Shown one piece after another: positions 44,112-54,425 of a stretch of DNA of 64,000 bases. The first letter of the stretch is position 1. Every line of letters begins with the position of its first letter. Under the pieces are notes generated by a model. It worked only from the letters and a program-made list of their open reading frames with translations, searched no databases and was not told where the DNA came from. Position numbers and translations under genes: made by a program. The stretch comes from Paenibacillus sp. FSL R5-0766 (lineage in GTDB: Bacteria > Bacillota > Bacilli > Paenibacillales > Paenibacillaceae), in NCBI RefSeq assembly GCF_037971845.1, contig NZ_CP150227.1:4836001-4900000 (forward strand), written 5' to 3'.

Positions 44112-44792
44112 TTAGCGATATAATTCGATAATTACCTTTGCCAGATCCACATACATCGTTTGCGCAAACTCATACAAAGGTTGAATCGTTACATTTTGCA
44201 ACGGAGGTATAACAAGAATCAACAGGAAGATAAAAATGGACCATTGCTCCACCCCTTGCAGCTTGCGGCTGATTGAAGGTGGCACTACATCTTCCAGAAT
44301 CCGATAACCATCCAGTGGTGGCAACGGAATCAAGTTAAACAGGAACAGGAAAAAGTTGGTTAAGTTAAAGATAGCGAAAAACGTTGTGATTGCTGTTAGC
44401 AACCGCTCATTATCAATGCCGCCGAGTGCTCCCGAACCAACCAGTGAAGCATAGATGATTGTACCGATGATCGCCAGCAACAGATTGCTCAGAGGCCCTG
44501 CTGCGGATACGATGATACCCATCAATCTAGGTTTGTCGAAGTTAGCCCGATTAACCGGAACTGGACGTGCCCAACCAAAGCCGGCAATAATGAGCAACAG
44601 CACACCAAACAAGTCAAAGTGTACAACCGGATTCAGTGTGACCCGACCCAACAGCTTAGCTGTCGGATCACCGAATTTGTTGGCAAAATACGCATGCGAG
44701 AATTCATGCACCGTAAATGCGATCAGAATGGTCAGCAGGAAAAACGGAAGCTGATCGATCGGATAACGAAAGAACGAATTCCAAAAGTCCAT
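44112..44792 (-). CDS. Site-2 protease (M50) family membrane metalloprotease
   Basis: A 226-residue short S2P protein with about six helices. The zinc motif H29-E30-F-S-H33 is in the first helix and the second motif NLIPLPPLDGYR carries the third ligand (aspartate). It lacks PDZ and CBS domains. It starts 3 bases after prmA, so it is part of prmA-S2P; its substrate is unknown, though small S2Ps can cleave membrane anti-sigma factors. Confidence 0.92.
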   Translation of the reverse strand: MDFWNSFFRYPIDQLPFFLLTILIAFTVHEFSHAYFANKFGDPTAKLLGRVTLNPVVHFDLFGVLLLIIAGFGWARPVPVNRANFDKPRLMGIIVSAAGPLSNLLLAIIGTIIYASLVGSGALGGIDNERLLTAITTFFAIFNLTNFFLFLFNLIPLPPLDGYRILEDVVPPSISRKLQGVEQWSIFIFLLILVIPPLQNVTIQPLYEFAQTMYVDLAKVIIELYR

Positions 44793-44795
44793 ACG

Positions 44796-45761
44796 TTACC
44801 CCTTTCTGGCTACAAACGCCAGCCAATCCTCATCACGGTGGATCGCACTCACTTCAAACCCGGAGGCTACCAGCGCATCATGTACAACCTGCTCTTTGTT
44901 CTTCCAAATGCCGGATACAATATATGTGCCACCAGACTCAAGCGCATGATAGACATCGTCTACGAACAACAAAATGATCTCAGCCAGAATGTTCGCCACG
45001 ACAACCTTAACCGGCAGTTGTACACCAAGTGCAGGGTCCTGACTCCCAAGGACGGACAACAGATCACTCTCTTTAACCGTAATTTGTTGCTCCAGCCCAT
45101 TCAGTTCCACATTCTCCCTGGCACTAATTACGGCAACTGGATCAAGATCGAGCGCCAGTACATGTTTTGCCCCAAGTTTTATCGCTCCGATAGCCAAAAT
45201 ACCAGAGCCTGTACCTACGTCAATAACTTCCTCGCCGCCCTGAATAACCGTTTCCAGTGTGCGCAAGCAGAGGGAGGTCGTTGGGTGGGTTCCTGTACCA
45301 AAAGCCATGCCTGGATCAAGCTCAATAATTTTCTCATCCGGACTTTCTGGCGTATACTCTTCCCACGTTGGCTTGATCGTCAAACGTTCCGATACACGTA
45401 CCGGCTTGAAATATTGTTTCCAGGCTGTTGCCCAGTCATCTTCATCCACTGTACGCGTCTCATAACGAACTTCACCTGTATCAATTCCGAATTCGGAGAG
45501 TTCCTCAACTCTCGGATTAACTTCAGACTGTAATGCAACCATGTCCGTACCTTCGGAGAAGTACCCTTTGATGACCGCAAAGCCTTCCGGAATATCATTC
45601 AATGGAACGTCGTATAACTCACCATACGTTGTGTCCCGTTTTTTATTTAAAGTACCGGACTCTTCAATCGAAACCCCTCCAGCACCCGCTTCATGTAAAA
45701 AATTCGAAATCATCTCCACAGCTTCTTCTGTGGTATGTATTGTTAGTTCATGCCATAACAT
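44796..45761 (-). CDS. prmA: Ribosomal protein L11 methyltransferase PrmA
   Basis: A 321-residue enzyme that trimethylates ribosomal protein L11. The SAM motif IDVGTGSGILAIGAIKLGA and the catalytic VVANILAEI are intact; the N-terminal substrate-binding domain begins MLWHELTIHTTEEAVEMI. The frame is open to 45797, but ATG 45761 with GAGGAGG upstream gives the family start. In B. subtilis prmA directly follows dnaJ; here three small genes and a repeat intervene. Confidence 0.96.
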   Translation of the reverse strand: MLWHELTIHTTEEAVEMISNFLHEAGAGGVSIEESGTLNKKRDTTYGELYDVPLNDIPEGFAVIKGYFSEGTDMVALQSEVNPRVEELSEFGIDTGEVRYETRTVDEDDWATAWKQYFKPVRVSERLTIKPTWEEYTPESPDEKIIELDPGMAFGTGTHPTTSLCLRTLETVIQGGEEVIDVGTGSGILAIGAIKLGAKHVLALDLDPVAVISARENVELNGLEQQITVKESDLLSVLGSQDPALGVQLPVKVVVANILAEIILLFVDDVYHALESGGTYIVSGIWKNKEQVVHDALVASGFEVSAIHRDEDWLAFVARKG

Positions 45762-45851
45762 ACTTGGTTTTTCCTCCTCATTTTTCAAACATCCCAACTA
45801 TTGTACTACACAAGCTAGCCGGAGCACAAAGCCGCACCAGTAAAAGAAAAA

Positions 45852-45892
45852 CAAAACAGGATATCCGCAGCCTGACTGCTCGAATATCCTGT
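45852..45892 (-). terminator. Terminator of the small stress-like gene cluster
   Basis: Minus-strand stem ACAGGATAT/ATATCCTGT (45884-45892 with 45856-45864), inner CAG/CTG, followed by TTTGTTTTTC. It separates the small genes from prmA. Confidence 0.85.
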
Positions 45893-45951
45893 CATCTATT
45901 CATTCATATCTGTTTCATTTACTTCAGCATTTTGTATAATTCGAATCTCAC

Positions 45952-46344
45952 TTAGCAAAAACGTCCACCGTTCTGTGTGATCATCTCTGCGGCTTGCGGG
46001 AGCGAATCGTTAGATACGGACACGGTCAGCAAAATTTCTTGTTTTAGCCTGTTTGCCGAGTCCTCTTTGGGTGTATCATACACCTGACCATTGGACAACA
46101 TTTCCGTTTCATCACTAATCAGGGCAAGTACATTCAGTTCGCCACTAAACCCTCCGACAACGGCCGTAGGAGAATTATCGAAGCCCGTAACATCATTTGA
46201 GTCCAATGCAGATGCTTCATTGCCAAGGCTCTCAATACTCAATTGGTTCGGGTGCAACAATTCCAGGGCTCTGCGTGCAGACTCGGCCTCAGTCCAGCTT
46301 GTAAAAACAGCTTCGAGGGTCACTGCCGAGCGATCTTCAGTCAT
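45952..46344 (-). CDS. Unknown small protein, paralogue of the protein at 46739-47107
   Basis: A 130-residue protein that I cannot name. It begins MTEDRSAVTLEAVFTSWTEA, has a variable D/S/G-rich middle, and ends with LLTVSVSNDSLPQAAEMITQ and NGGRF. The same layout (start, variable middle, LLTV-x-V, then a helix and GG) is found in the product of 46739-47107, which resembles YflT-like stress proteins with a split alpha-beta fold. ATG 46344 is used because it lies just inside the end of the upstream small gene with GGGAG nearby; the frame is open to 46380. Confidence 0.75.
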   Translation of the reverse strand: MTEDRSAVTLEAVFTSWTEAESARRALELLHPNQLSIESLGNEASALDSNDVTGFDNSPTAVVGGFSGELNVLALISDETEMLSNGQVYDTPKEDSANRLKQEILLTVSVSNDSLPQAAEMITQNGGRFC

Positions 46345-46516
46345 TAAGCTCCCGTCCCTGACGTCGATCAGCCGCTTCACTGCGGCGTAGTGCTTCTATA
46401 TCTTCATGATCCGCAGCTTCAGCGCTGAATTCCACATCTTCATTTTTGGCGGACTGCAATCGTTTCATCTTTTCCGTTTTTGTGAGAATCTTGCCTGGAC
46501 GTTCATGTTCTGCCAT
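46337..46516 (-). CDS. YfhD-like small protein
   Basis: A 59-residue highly charged protein, MAEHERPGKILTKTEKMKRL followed by QSAKNEDVEFSAEAADHED and IEALRRSEAADRRQGRELND. The VEFSAE-AD-x-EALRR-x-AAD pattern resembles the YfhD family of Bacillales (function unknown). GGAGGAG lies 7 bases before ATG. It overlaps the next gene by 8 bases, a strong sign of coupled translation. Too short for many gene finders. Confidence 0.75.
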   Translation of the reverse strand: MAEHERPGKILTKTEKMKRLQSAKNEDVEFSAEAADHEDIEALRRSEAADRRQGRELND

Positions 46517-46585
46517 TGTAATGCTCCTCCTTCAAATTAAAATGAACTAATACGTGTTACACTGTAACACTCCGATTGTAGTCCC

Positions 46586-46678
46586 ATCCTCCGATCGCTG
46601 TTATCCCCAGATTTTTTTTAATTCCCTTCTTCAAAGGGAAAATCCAGGGATAAAGGCGAACGCTTCGCTTCTTCAGAT
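46586..46678 (-). repeat. Interspersed hairpin repeat, copy D
   Basis: Arms TTATCCCCAGATTTT and AAAATCCAGGGATAA (46601-46653) pair at 13 of 15 positions; inner stem CCCTT/AAGGG. It is followed by GCGAACGCTTCGC as in the other copies. It lies 70 bases 5' of the YfhD-like gene. Confidence 0.8.
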
Positions 46679-46738
46679 TGGTTCTACACTCTACGTTAAA
46701 GTGTAATTATCTGTCCATCTTATATGGATTTCTTGAAA

Positions 46739-47107
46739 CTAGATCATTCCACCGGCTTGTTCGATTATAGACATAGCGCGGTGATGTACCGATTCATCTA
46801 CGATGACAGTAAGTAATACATCTCTTCCCGTTGGTCCACCCTGTCCACCATCACTCATGCCGCTTGCAGAAGGGTCCGCCGCAGCCATGATTCCAGCACT
46901 GGCATTTGTTTGCATCGAATCGGGCACCCATGATGAAAAACTGCCGGAAACGCCCGGCTTGTAGGAAGCCCCGCTTGGTCCTACACCCGCATAACGGCTG
47001 AATCGATTAATTGACAGGTCCTCCACTCGCAATGCCTCCAGTTTTTTGGCTGCCCCTTGAGCCTGCTCCGGGCTGTGAAAGTACGCCAAAATATTTTTCT
47101 CGGTCAT
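46739..47107 (-). CDS. Unknown small protein, YflT-like layout
   Basis: A 122-residue protein starting MTEKNILAYFHSPEQAQGAA KKLEAL, with a G/S/A-rich middle (YKPGVSGSFSSW ... GGQGGPTG) and a C-terminal LLTVIVDESVHHRAMSIIEQ AGG. The order strand-helix-strand, linker, strand-helix resembles general stress proteins of the YflT type; identity is not certain. It follows dnaJ after a terminator, and a hairpin repeat separates it from the YfhD-like gene. ATG 47107 is preferred to 47116 on ribosome-site spacing (AGGTGAAGCGG). Confidence 0.7.
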   Translation of the reverse strand: MTEKNILAYFHSPEQAQGAAKKLEALRVEDLSINRFSRYAGVGPSGASYKPGVSGSFSSWVPDSMQTNASAGIMAAADPSASGMSDGGQGGPTGRDVLLTVIVDESVHHRAMSIIEQAGGMI

Positions 47108-47288
47108 CCGCTTCACCTGCTTCCCTAATTTCTCGCATATCAGCTATGCATATCATTCTCGCCATGCTATCTTTCCGCAAGTTCGCTCAGAATATACCGA
47201 AATGCTCCCACAAATTGCTGTCGTTCTTTGTAGCATAGATCCATGGATGTTGCCAAGACCAATGGGTAGCCACTTCAAAAGGCATATA

Positions 47289-47330
47289 AAAAAGGACACC
47301 CTGCGGTAAAAACCGCTGTGGTGTCCTTTT
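47289..47330 (-). terminator. Terminator of the hrcA-dnaJ operon
   Basis: Minus-strand stem AAAGGACACC/GGTGTCCTTT with inner GCGGT/ACCGC, followed by TTTTTTTATA. Located 20 bases after the dnaJ stop. Confidence 0.92.
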
Positions 47331-47350
47331 GGACTTGCTATATTTTATTC

Positions 47351-48475
47351 TCAGTCGCCACGGAAGGCGCGTTTCACTCTGTCAAAGAAGGATTGTTCAT
47401 GCTCATGTGTTTGCTCTCCATCCAGCGCAGCAATTTGGCGAAGCAGATCTTTCTGCTCGTCATTCAGCTTACTAGGTGTAACCACAACCACTTTCACATG
47501 CTGATCTCCTTGCCCCATACCGCGCAGGCGTGGTACACCTTTGCCTTTGAGTCGGAAATACGTTCCCGTTTGTGTACCAGCTGGTACTTTCAACTTCACT
47601 TTCTCGGTCAACGTTGGGATTTCAACTTCATCTCCCAGAGCTGCCTGAGCAAAGGTAAGTGGGATTTCGCAATAAATATCGTCACCTTCACGCTCGAAGA
47701 AATCATGTGATTTCACGCGAATGACAATATACAGATCTCCCGCTGGTCCGCCACGCAGGCCTCCCTCGCCCTCACCTGTCATACGCAGTTGCGCGCCATC
47801 ATCTACACCCGCTGGAATGCGGACATGAATTTTGCGTTGCTTGCGAACTTTACCGCTACCACTGCACGTTGTACATTTTTCTTTGATAATTTGGCCCGAA
47901 CCACTACAGTTCGAACATGCACGACGATTAACCATACGTCCAAACGGTGTATTTTGCACGACTTCCTGCTGACCGCTACCTTGGCAGACCGAGCAGGTTT
48001 CCGGTTTCGTTCCAGGTTTGGCACCTGAGCCATGACAGGTATCACAGCCTTCGGTACGCGGAATCGTAATATCCGTTTCTTTACCGAATACAGCTTCCTT
48101 GAACTCAATCGTCATCGTGTACTGCAGGTCATTCCCCCGTTGGGGAGCATTTGGATCACGTCGTCCACCGCCACCGCCGCCAAAGAACATGTCGAAGATG
48201 TCGCCAAATCCGCCGCCGCCAAAATCACCGCCACCACCGAATCCACCTTGATTCGGATCGACATGACCATATTGATCATATTGTGCACGCTTCTGACCGT
48301 CACTCACGACATCATAAGCTTCTTTAACTTCTTTAAATTTAGCTTCCGCATCAGCAGCCTTGTTTACGTCAGGGTGATACTGACGGGCAAGCTTACGGTA
48401 AGCCTTTTTAATCTCATCGTCGTTAGCCGTTTTACTAACGCCAAGCACCTCATAATAATCACGCTTTTCAGCCAC
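47351..48475 (-). CDS. dnaJ: Molecular chaperone DnaJ
   Basis: A 374-residue type I Hsp40. The J domain holds H34-P35-D36; a Gly/Phe-rich linker follows ([16 protein letters not shown]), then four CxxCxGxG zinc repeats ([32 protein letters not shown]) and the C-terminal substrate-binding domains. It stimulates DnaK ATPase and hands over clients. Last gene of the CIRCE-controlled operon. Confidence 0.98.
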   Translation of the reverse strand: MAEKRDYYEVLGVSKTANDDEIKKAYRKLARQYHPDVNKAADAEAKFKEVKEAYDVVSDGQKRAQYDQYGHVDPNQGGFGGGGDFGGGGFGDIFDMFFGGGGGGRRDPNAPQRGNDLQYTMTIEFKEAVFGKETDITIPRTEGCDTCHGSGAKPGTKPETCSVCQGSGQQEVVQNTPFGRMVNRRACSNCSGSGQIIKEKCTTCSGSGKVRKQRKIHVRIPAGVDDGAQLRMTGEGEGGLRGGPAGDLYIVIRVKSHDFFEREGDDIYCEIPLTFAQAALGDEVEIPTLTEKVKLKVPAGTQTGTYFRLKGKGVPRLRGMGQGDQHVKVVVVTPSKLNDEQKDLLRQIAALDGEQTHEHEQSFFDRVKRAFRGD

Positions 48476-48604
48476 TCTTCCACCCCCATATCATTCACCA
48501 TATCGCACATCGTGACAAAAGGAAAGCCAAAGCGCGGGAGCCCCGGCTATGACTTTCCCTCTAATTCGAACGTCACCGATGTTTAATTCGCGTAGAACTA
48601 CGAA

Positions 48605-50473
<1,869 letters not shown>

Positions 50474-50610
50474 TTAAAATGAATGGGTCTGATCTAACCC
50501 TTATTTAGATGTTCATGTTGCTAATCGTGCTCTATGTGTACAAACCTTTATATTAAACTTCGCCCACATTGTTCAACTATGGAGCCGACTCATTCCTTCC
50601 TATAAGGAAA

Positions 50611-51183
50611 TTATGAGCTGACTTTAACCATAGCTGGACGAAGCACTTTATCTTTCAGCATGTAGCCCTTTTGGACTTCCTCAACAACGATACCTTCTTC
50701 GTACTCGTCGCTCTCCACTTGCATAATTGCTTGGTGGAATTCAGGATTGAACGGTTGTCCTACCGATTCCATTGCCGTCAGACCTTCGTTATTCATCACG
50801 GTTTCCAATTGACGGAAAATCATTTGGATGCCCTTGGAGAAAGATTCGACCTCTGCACCTTCCGGTACAGTAGCCATGGCGCGCTCGAAGTTATCAATAA
50901 CCGGTACCAGTTCGGTGACCAGCTTCATCGAAGCGTATTTAGCCAATTCTTCTTTTTCCTTCTGAGTACGACGACGGAAGTTATCGAAATCAGCCTGTGC
51001 ACGGACATAACGCTGCTGTTGCTCCTCAGCTTCTGCCTTCAGACGTGCAAGCTCATCCTGCTCCTGATCAGCCATCTCTTCAGCTTGTGCTTCTGCAGCG
51101 CCAGCTTCATTAATAGGTTCCTGCTCAGCTGCTGTTACCTCTTGTTCTTCTGTAAATGATTGCTCCTCTTTCAAGATGTTCAC
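50611..51183 (-). CDS. grpE: Nucleotide exchange factor GrpE
   Basis: A 190-residue nucleotide exchange factor for DnaK. A long acidic, coiled-coil N-terminal tail (first about 60 residues, rich in E, A and Q) is followed by the core with RYVRAQADFDNFRRRTQKEK and the C-terminal beta domain (FNPEFHQAIMQV). Second gene of the hrcA-grpE-dnaK-dnaJ operon; GGAGG lies just before ATG. Confidence 0.97.
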   Translation of the reverse strand: MNILKEEQSFTEEQEVTAAEQEPINEAGAAEAQAEEMADQEQDELARLKAEAEEQQQRYVRAQADFDNFRRRTQKEKEELAKYASMKLVTELVPVIDNFERAMATVPEGAEVESFSKGIQMIFRQLETVMNNEGLTAMESVGQPFNPEFHQAIMQVESDEYEEGIVVEEVQKGYMLKDKVLRPAMVKVSS

Positions 51184-51218
51184 CTCCTTATACGAATGAA
51201 ATGGTTCATTCCCGAATC

Positions 51219-52250
51219 TTATTTGAAACGATGTGTCAGCATCGCCGTCAAGTCACGGGATAGTGTATTTAGAATATGAATGACACGTGCATAATCCATC
51301 CGCGTGGGTCCTAGAATACCGATCGAACCCAAAGCCTCACCGTCCAATGAATAGGAGGCTGTAATCAGGCTGCAGTTGGCAAAGGCTTCATGATCATTCT
51401 CAGTGCCGATTCGCACTTGAATACCAGATCCACCCGGCACGGGCATCATCAATTTCATGAGTGTTGGTGTCTCTTCCAGCAGGTCAAGAATATCTTTTAC
51501 CTTTTCGATATCTTTAAACTCCGGTTGAGTCAACATATTGGTGGCACCACTGAGGAACAGACGATTATCATGTTCGTTGTCAAAGGCACTGTTTAGCACC
51601 TGCATAACTTCCTCGTAACGTGTAATATGCCGTTCCATCTCTTGCCCAAGTTCAGTATAGAGACGGGATTTCAATTTGTAAATTGGCACACCAACCAGCT
51701 TGGTGTTCAACAGTCGAACCACTTTCTCCATCTCGGCTACCGAAATTTCTGGAGGAATCTGGACCGTCTTGTTCTCCACCTGACCGGTATTGGTCACAAT
51801 GATTGCCACAGCTTCACTTTCGTTCAGAGGAAGCAATTGGAAGTGGCGAAGGGACGTATGGAATACTTCCGGTCCAAGCAGGATCGAAGTATAATTCGTC
51901 ATATGTGACAAAATATTGGATGCATGTTGAATAACTTGTTCCATGACATTCAGCTTTTCGGCGAAGAACGACTTCAGATCGTCCAATTCCTGGGGCTCCA
52001 CCTGATTCCAAGGAACCAAATGATCGACGTAATATCGATAGCCTTTATGAGAAGGAATGCGTCCTGCCGATGTATGCGGCTGTTCCAGGAAACCCATATC
52101 TTCAAGGTCCGCCATTTCATTACGGATCGTCGCCGGACTATATCCAACATCTCCCCTTTTGGAAATGCTCCGGGACCCTACGGGCTCAGCTGAACGGATA
52201 TAGTCATCCACTATAGCGTTCAGAATCATTCGTTGACGCTCTGTTAACAT
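51219..52250 (-). CDS. hrcA: Heat-inducible transcription repressor HrcA
   Basis: A 343-residue repressor that binds CIRCE operators when assisted by GroE. The winged-helix DNA-binding domain is N-terminal (MLTERQRMILNAIVDDYIRS ... SPATIRNEMADLEDMGFL), followed by a GAF-like and an inserted dimerisation domain. The frame is open to 52286; ATG 52250 with AAGGAGG upstream gives the exact length of B. subtilis HrcA. It is autoregulated through the CIRCE element 40 bases upstream. Confidence 0.98.
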   Translation of the reverse strand: MLTERQRMILNAIVDDYIRSAEPVGSRSISKRGDVGYSPATIRNEMADLEDMGFLEQPHTSAGRIPSHKGYRYYVDHLVPWNQVEPQELDDLKSFFAEKLNVMEQVIQHASNILSHMTNYTSILLGPEVFHTSLRHFQLLPLNESEAVAIIVTNTGQVENKTVQIPPEISVAEMEKVVRLLNTKLVGVPIYKLKSRLYTELGQEMERHITRYEEVMQVLNSAFDNEHDNRLFLSGATNMLTQPEFKDIEKVKDILDLLEETPTLMKLMMPVPGGSGIQVRIGTENDHEAFANCSLITASYSLDGEALGSIGILGPTRMDYARVIHILNTLSRDLTAMLTHRFK

Positions 52251-52290
52251 GGTGAGTATTCCCTCCTTCTGACTGTACTGTCCCATGTCG

Positions 52291-52317
52291 TTAGCACTCC
52301 GGTTAGATGAGTGCTAA
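52291..52317. promoter_or_regulatory. CIRCE operator (HrcA binding site)
   Basis: TTAGCACTC, 9 bases, GAGTGCTAA: a perfect match to the CIRCE consensus. It sits just after the -10 element of the hrcA promoter, where bound HrcA would block transcription of hrcA-grpE-dnaK-dnaJ. Confidence 0.98.
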
Positions 52318-52328
52318 GCGGTAATACA

Positions 52329-52358
52329 AAAATACCAAACTGACGTGAACATTGTCAA
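52329..52358 (-). promoter_or_regulatory. SigA promoter of the hrcA operon
   Basis: Minus strand TTGACA (52353-52358), 18-base spacer, TATTTT (52329-52334). The inferred start falls at or just before the CIRCE. Confidence 0.75.
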
Positions 52359-52444
52359 GTGAGTTTGATGAGTGGGCTCATCTATTTATAGTATAGACCA
52401 ATGTCGACAAGTCCTAACAACTTTATTGAACATACTTTGAAGTA

Positions 52445-52496
52445 AAAAAGGACTGCATGTAGGGCAGAGGCTGACTCGGCTCGATCCATGCAGTCC
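52445..52496 (-). terminator. Terminator after the acetyltransferase gene
   Basis: Minus-strand stem GGACTGCATG/CATGCAGTCC (52487-52496 with 52450-52459) followed by TTTTTTAC. It ends the lepA-hemW-acetyltransferase direction before the hrcA promoter. Confidence 0.9.
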
Positions 52497-52505
52497 ATTC
52501 AGTTG

Positions 52506-52976
52506 TTAGGCTGAAACGTTAAGCTCTTTTAATACCGCGATCTCATCACAACAATCCTGCTTGCTGCAATGAACACAGTCGGTCCATACTTTCTCGGGAA
52601 AAATCTCTTTTTCCACTACGGCAAAGCCGTTTTTGAGGAAGAAGGATACTTCGTATGTCAACGCCATAACCTTAGGAATCTGTTGTTTCTCCGCTTCTTC
52701 TACCAGTCGGTCCAGCAATCGGGAGCCAATACCGAGCCCTTTGTGTCCTTCCGAGATACCGAGTGATCTGACTTCCACCAAATCATTCCCCAGACGACAA
52801 AGCGATCCGCAACCCACCACTTCACCATCAACTTCGGCTACAACAAAGTGCTCCAGCTGCCGGTGCAGTATTTCCCGTGATCGCGGAAGCATGATCCCAC
52901 GCTCTGCATAGCCCTTAATCATTTCATACAGTGGTTCAACATCTTCCGGCACGGCTTTTCTGCATATTACCGACAT
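52506..52976 (-). CDS. GNAT N-acetyltransferase, short ArgA-like
   Basis: A 156-residue single-domain GNAT protein. The acetyl-CoA loop is recognisable in the segment LGISEGHKGLGIGSRLLDRL. The C-terminus carries VWTDCVHCSKQDCCDEIAVL, a cysteine-rich tail seen in short N-acetylglutamate synthase-like enzymes. A role in arginine synthesis is possible but unproven; no other arg gene is near. AGGAGG precedes ATG. It lies between hemW and hrcA. Confidence 0.82.
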   Translation of the reverse strand: MSVICRKAVPEDVEPLYEMIKGYAERGIMLPRSREILHRQLEHFVVAEVDGEVVGCGSLCRLGNDLVEVRSLGISEGHKGLGIGSRLLDRLVEEAEKQQIPKVMALTYEVSFFLKNGFAVVEKEIFPEKVWTDCVHCSKQDCCDEIAVLKELNVSA

Positions 52977-53095
52977 CCTGCTCTCCTCCTATTACCAAGC
53001 TTTCCAGAGGAAAGCTGACTTCGTAGTTGTTAAAATTAACACGCTCTGTAAAATCAATATGAATAAATATACAACAGAGCGTATAGAATTTCAAG

Positions 53096-54280
53096 CTATG
53101 AATTCAGCGATATGGACCCGATAAACTCCGCAAAAACGTCATTTCCGAACAGGATACCCTGCTCGCTCAGTCGGAAGCCGTCTGCCGTCCGCTCAAGCAA
53201 CCCTGCGTTCAACATTTTGCCCAAAGGCTTCGCAAACACTTCTTCCATGGACTCTCCGAACTGTTCGCTAAAGCGTGAGGCCGAAGCCCCCTCCAACATT
53301 CTCAGCCCAACCATCAGATAATCTTCCATGGCCTCCGGGCGAGCAATCTCAAAATGATCCAGACGAGGCAGCCCTGCTCGTGAAGCTTCGACATAAGGAT
53401 TTATACCTTTAATATTCATATGCCGTTCACGGCCCACATACCCATGTGCACCTGCACCAAGACCGTAGTAGTCCTCATTACGCCAGTAGGTAATATTGTG
53501 ACGACTCTCAAAGCCCGGCTTGGCAAAGTTACTGATCTCGTATTGCCCATAGCCTGCTTCTTTCATTCGTCTCATTAATAGAAGATACATTTCCAGCTCA
53601 TCATCTTCATGAGGAAGTGGTAACTGGTTCTTCTGATACAGTGTATGGAAAAGTGTATTTTCTTCCACTTTCAGGCTGTAGATGGAGTAATGCGGCAGAT
53701 CCAGTTCGAGCGCTTTGTCGATACTCTCATTCAACATTTCTACGGTCTGGTTTGGCAACCCAAACATCAGGTCAATGGACAGGTTATTCAAGCCTGCTTT
53801 ACGAGCATTCTCCAAACTGCGATATACATCATCCGTATTATGAATACGGCCAATGCCTGTCAGCAGATCATTCTGAAACGCCTGCACGCCAAAGCTGACA
53901 CGGTTGACCCCGCCTTCTTTCATCGCAGCGAGTTTCTCCGCATCCGTGGTTCCCGGGTTGGCTTCCATCGAGAATTCAATATCGTCCGCCCAATTTGGGA
54001 AATACGTCTTCACGGAACGAAGAAATACGGCCATCTCATCCGGTTTCAGAGCTGTTGGCGTACCCCCACCTACAAATATGGTCTTGATCTCGCCCGGTGG
54101 ATTGGCCTTAACTGTATGTTCCATCTCCCGTTCCAGCGCTTCGAGATATTGCATCACGGGCTGATCTTTCAGAACGTAAGAGTTAAAGTCGCAATAAAAA
54201 CATTTATTCGTGCAAAAGGGAATGTGAAGATACACCGCTTGGGGCGCACCTGTCTTCCGGCTGTGTGCTGCCAATGTCAT
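53096..54280 (-). CDS. hemW: Radical SAM heme chaperone HemW
   Basis: A 394-residue coproporphyrinogen-oxidase-like protein that in known cases is a heme chaperone rather than an oxidase. The radical SAM cysteines are C23-x3-C27-x2-C30 (PFCTNKCFYC); the HNITYW motif near residue 265 is the proposed heme-binding site of HemW. ATG 54280, with GAGGGGG seven bases before it, is chosen over the longer open frame. It begins about 20 bases after a strong terminator that ends lepA. Confidence 0.95.
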   Translation of the reverse strand: MTLAAHSRKTGAPQAVYLHIPFCTNKCFYCDFNSYVLKDQPVMQYLEALEREMEHTVKANPPGEIKTIFVGGGTPTALKPDEMAVFLRSVKTYFPNWADDIEFSMEANPGTTDAEKLAAMKEGGVNRVSFGVQAFQNDLLTGIGRIHNTDDVYRSLENARKAGLNNLSIDLMFGLPNQTVEMLNESIDKALELDLPHYSIYSLKVEENTLFHTLYQKNQLPLPHEDDELEMYLLLMRRMKEAGYGQYEISNFAKPGFESRHNITYWRNEDYYGLGAGAHGYVGRERHMNIKGINPYVEASRAGLPRLDHFEIARPEAMEDYLMVGLRMLEGASASRFSEQFGESMEEVFAKPLGKMLNAGLLERTADGFRLSEQGILFGNDVFAEFIGSISLNS

Positions 54281-54299
54281 GGCAAGTCCCCCTCTATTT

Positions 54300-54331
54300 G
54301 AAAAAAGGAAAGCCATCCGGCTTCCCTTTCA
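54300..54331 (-). terminator. Terminator between lepA and hemW
   Basis: Minus-strand stem AAAGGGAAGCC/GGCTTTCCTTT with a 4-base loop, followed directly by TTTTTT. It lies just before the hemW ribosome site, so hemW needs read-through or an internal promoter. Confidence 0.85.
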
Positions 54332-54425
54332 GCTTAGTTATTTAATATTTGTTGTAACCGAAATTAAATTCTCATTAATCTAATTTGAATACACACATTC
54401 TGTGTTGTACCTCAAAATAGATTGT

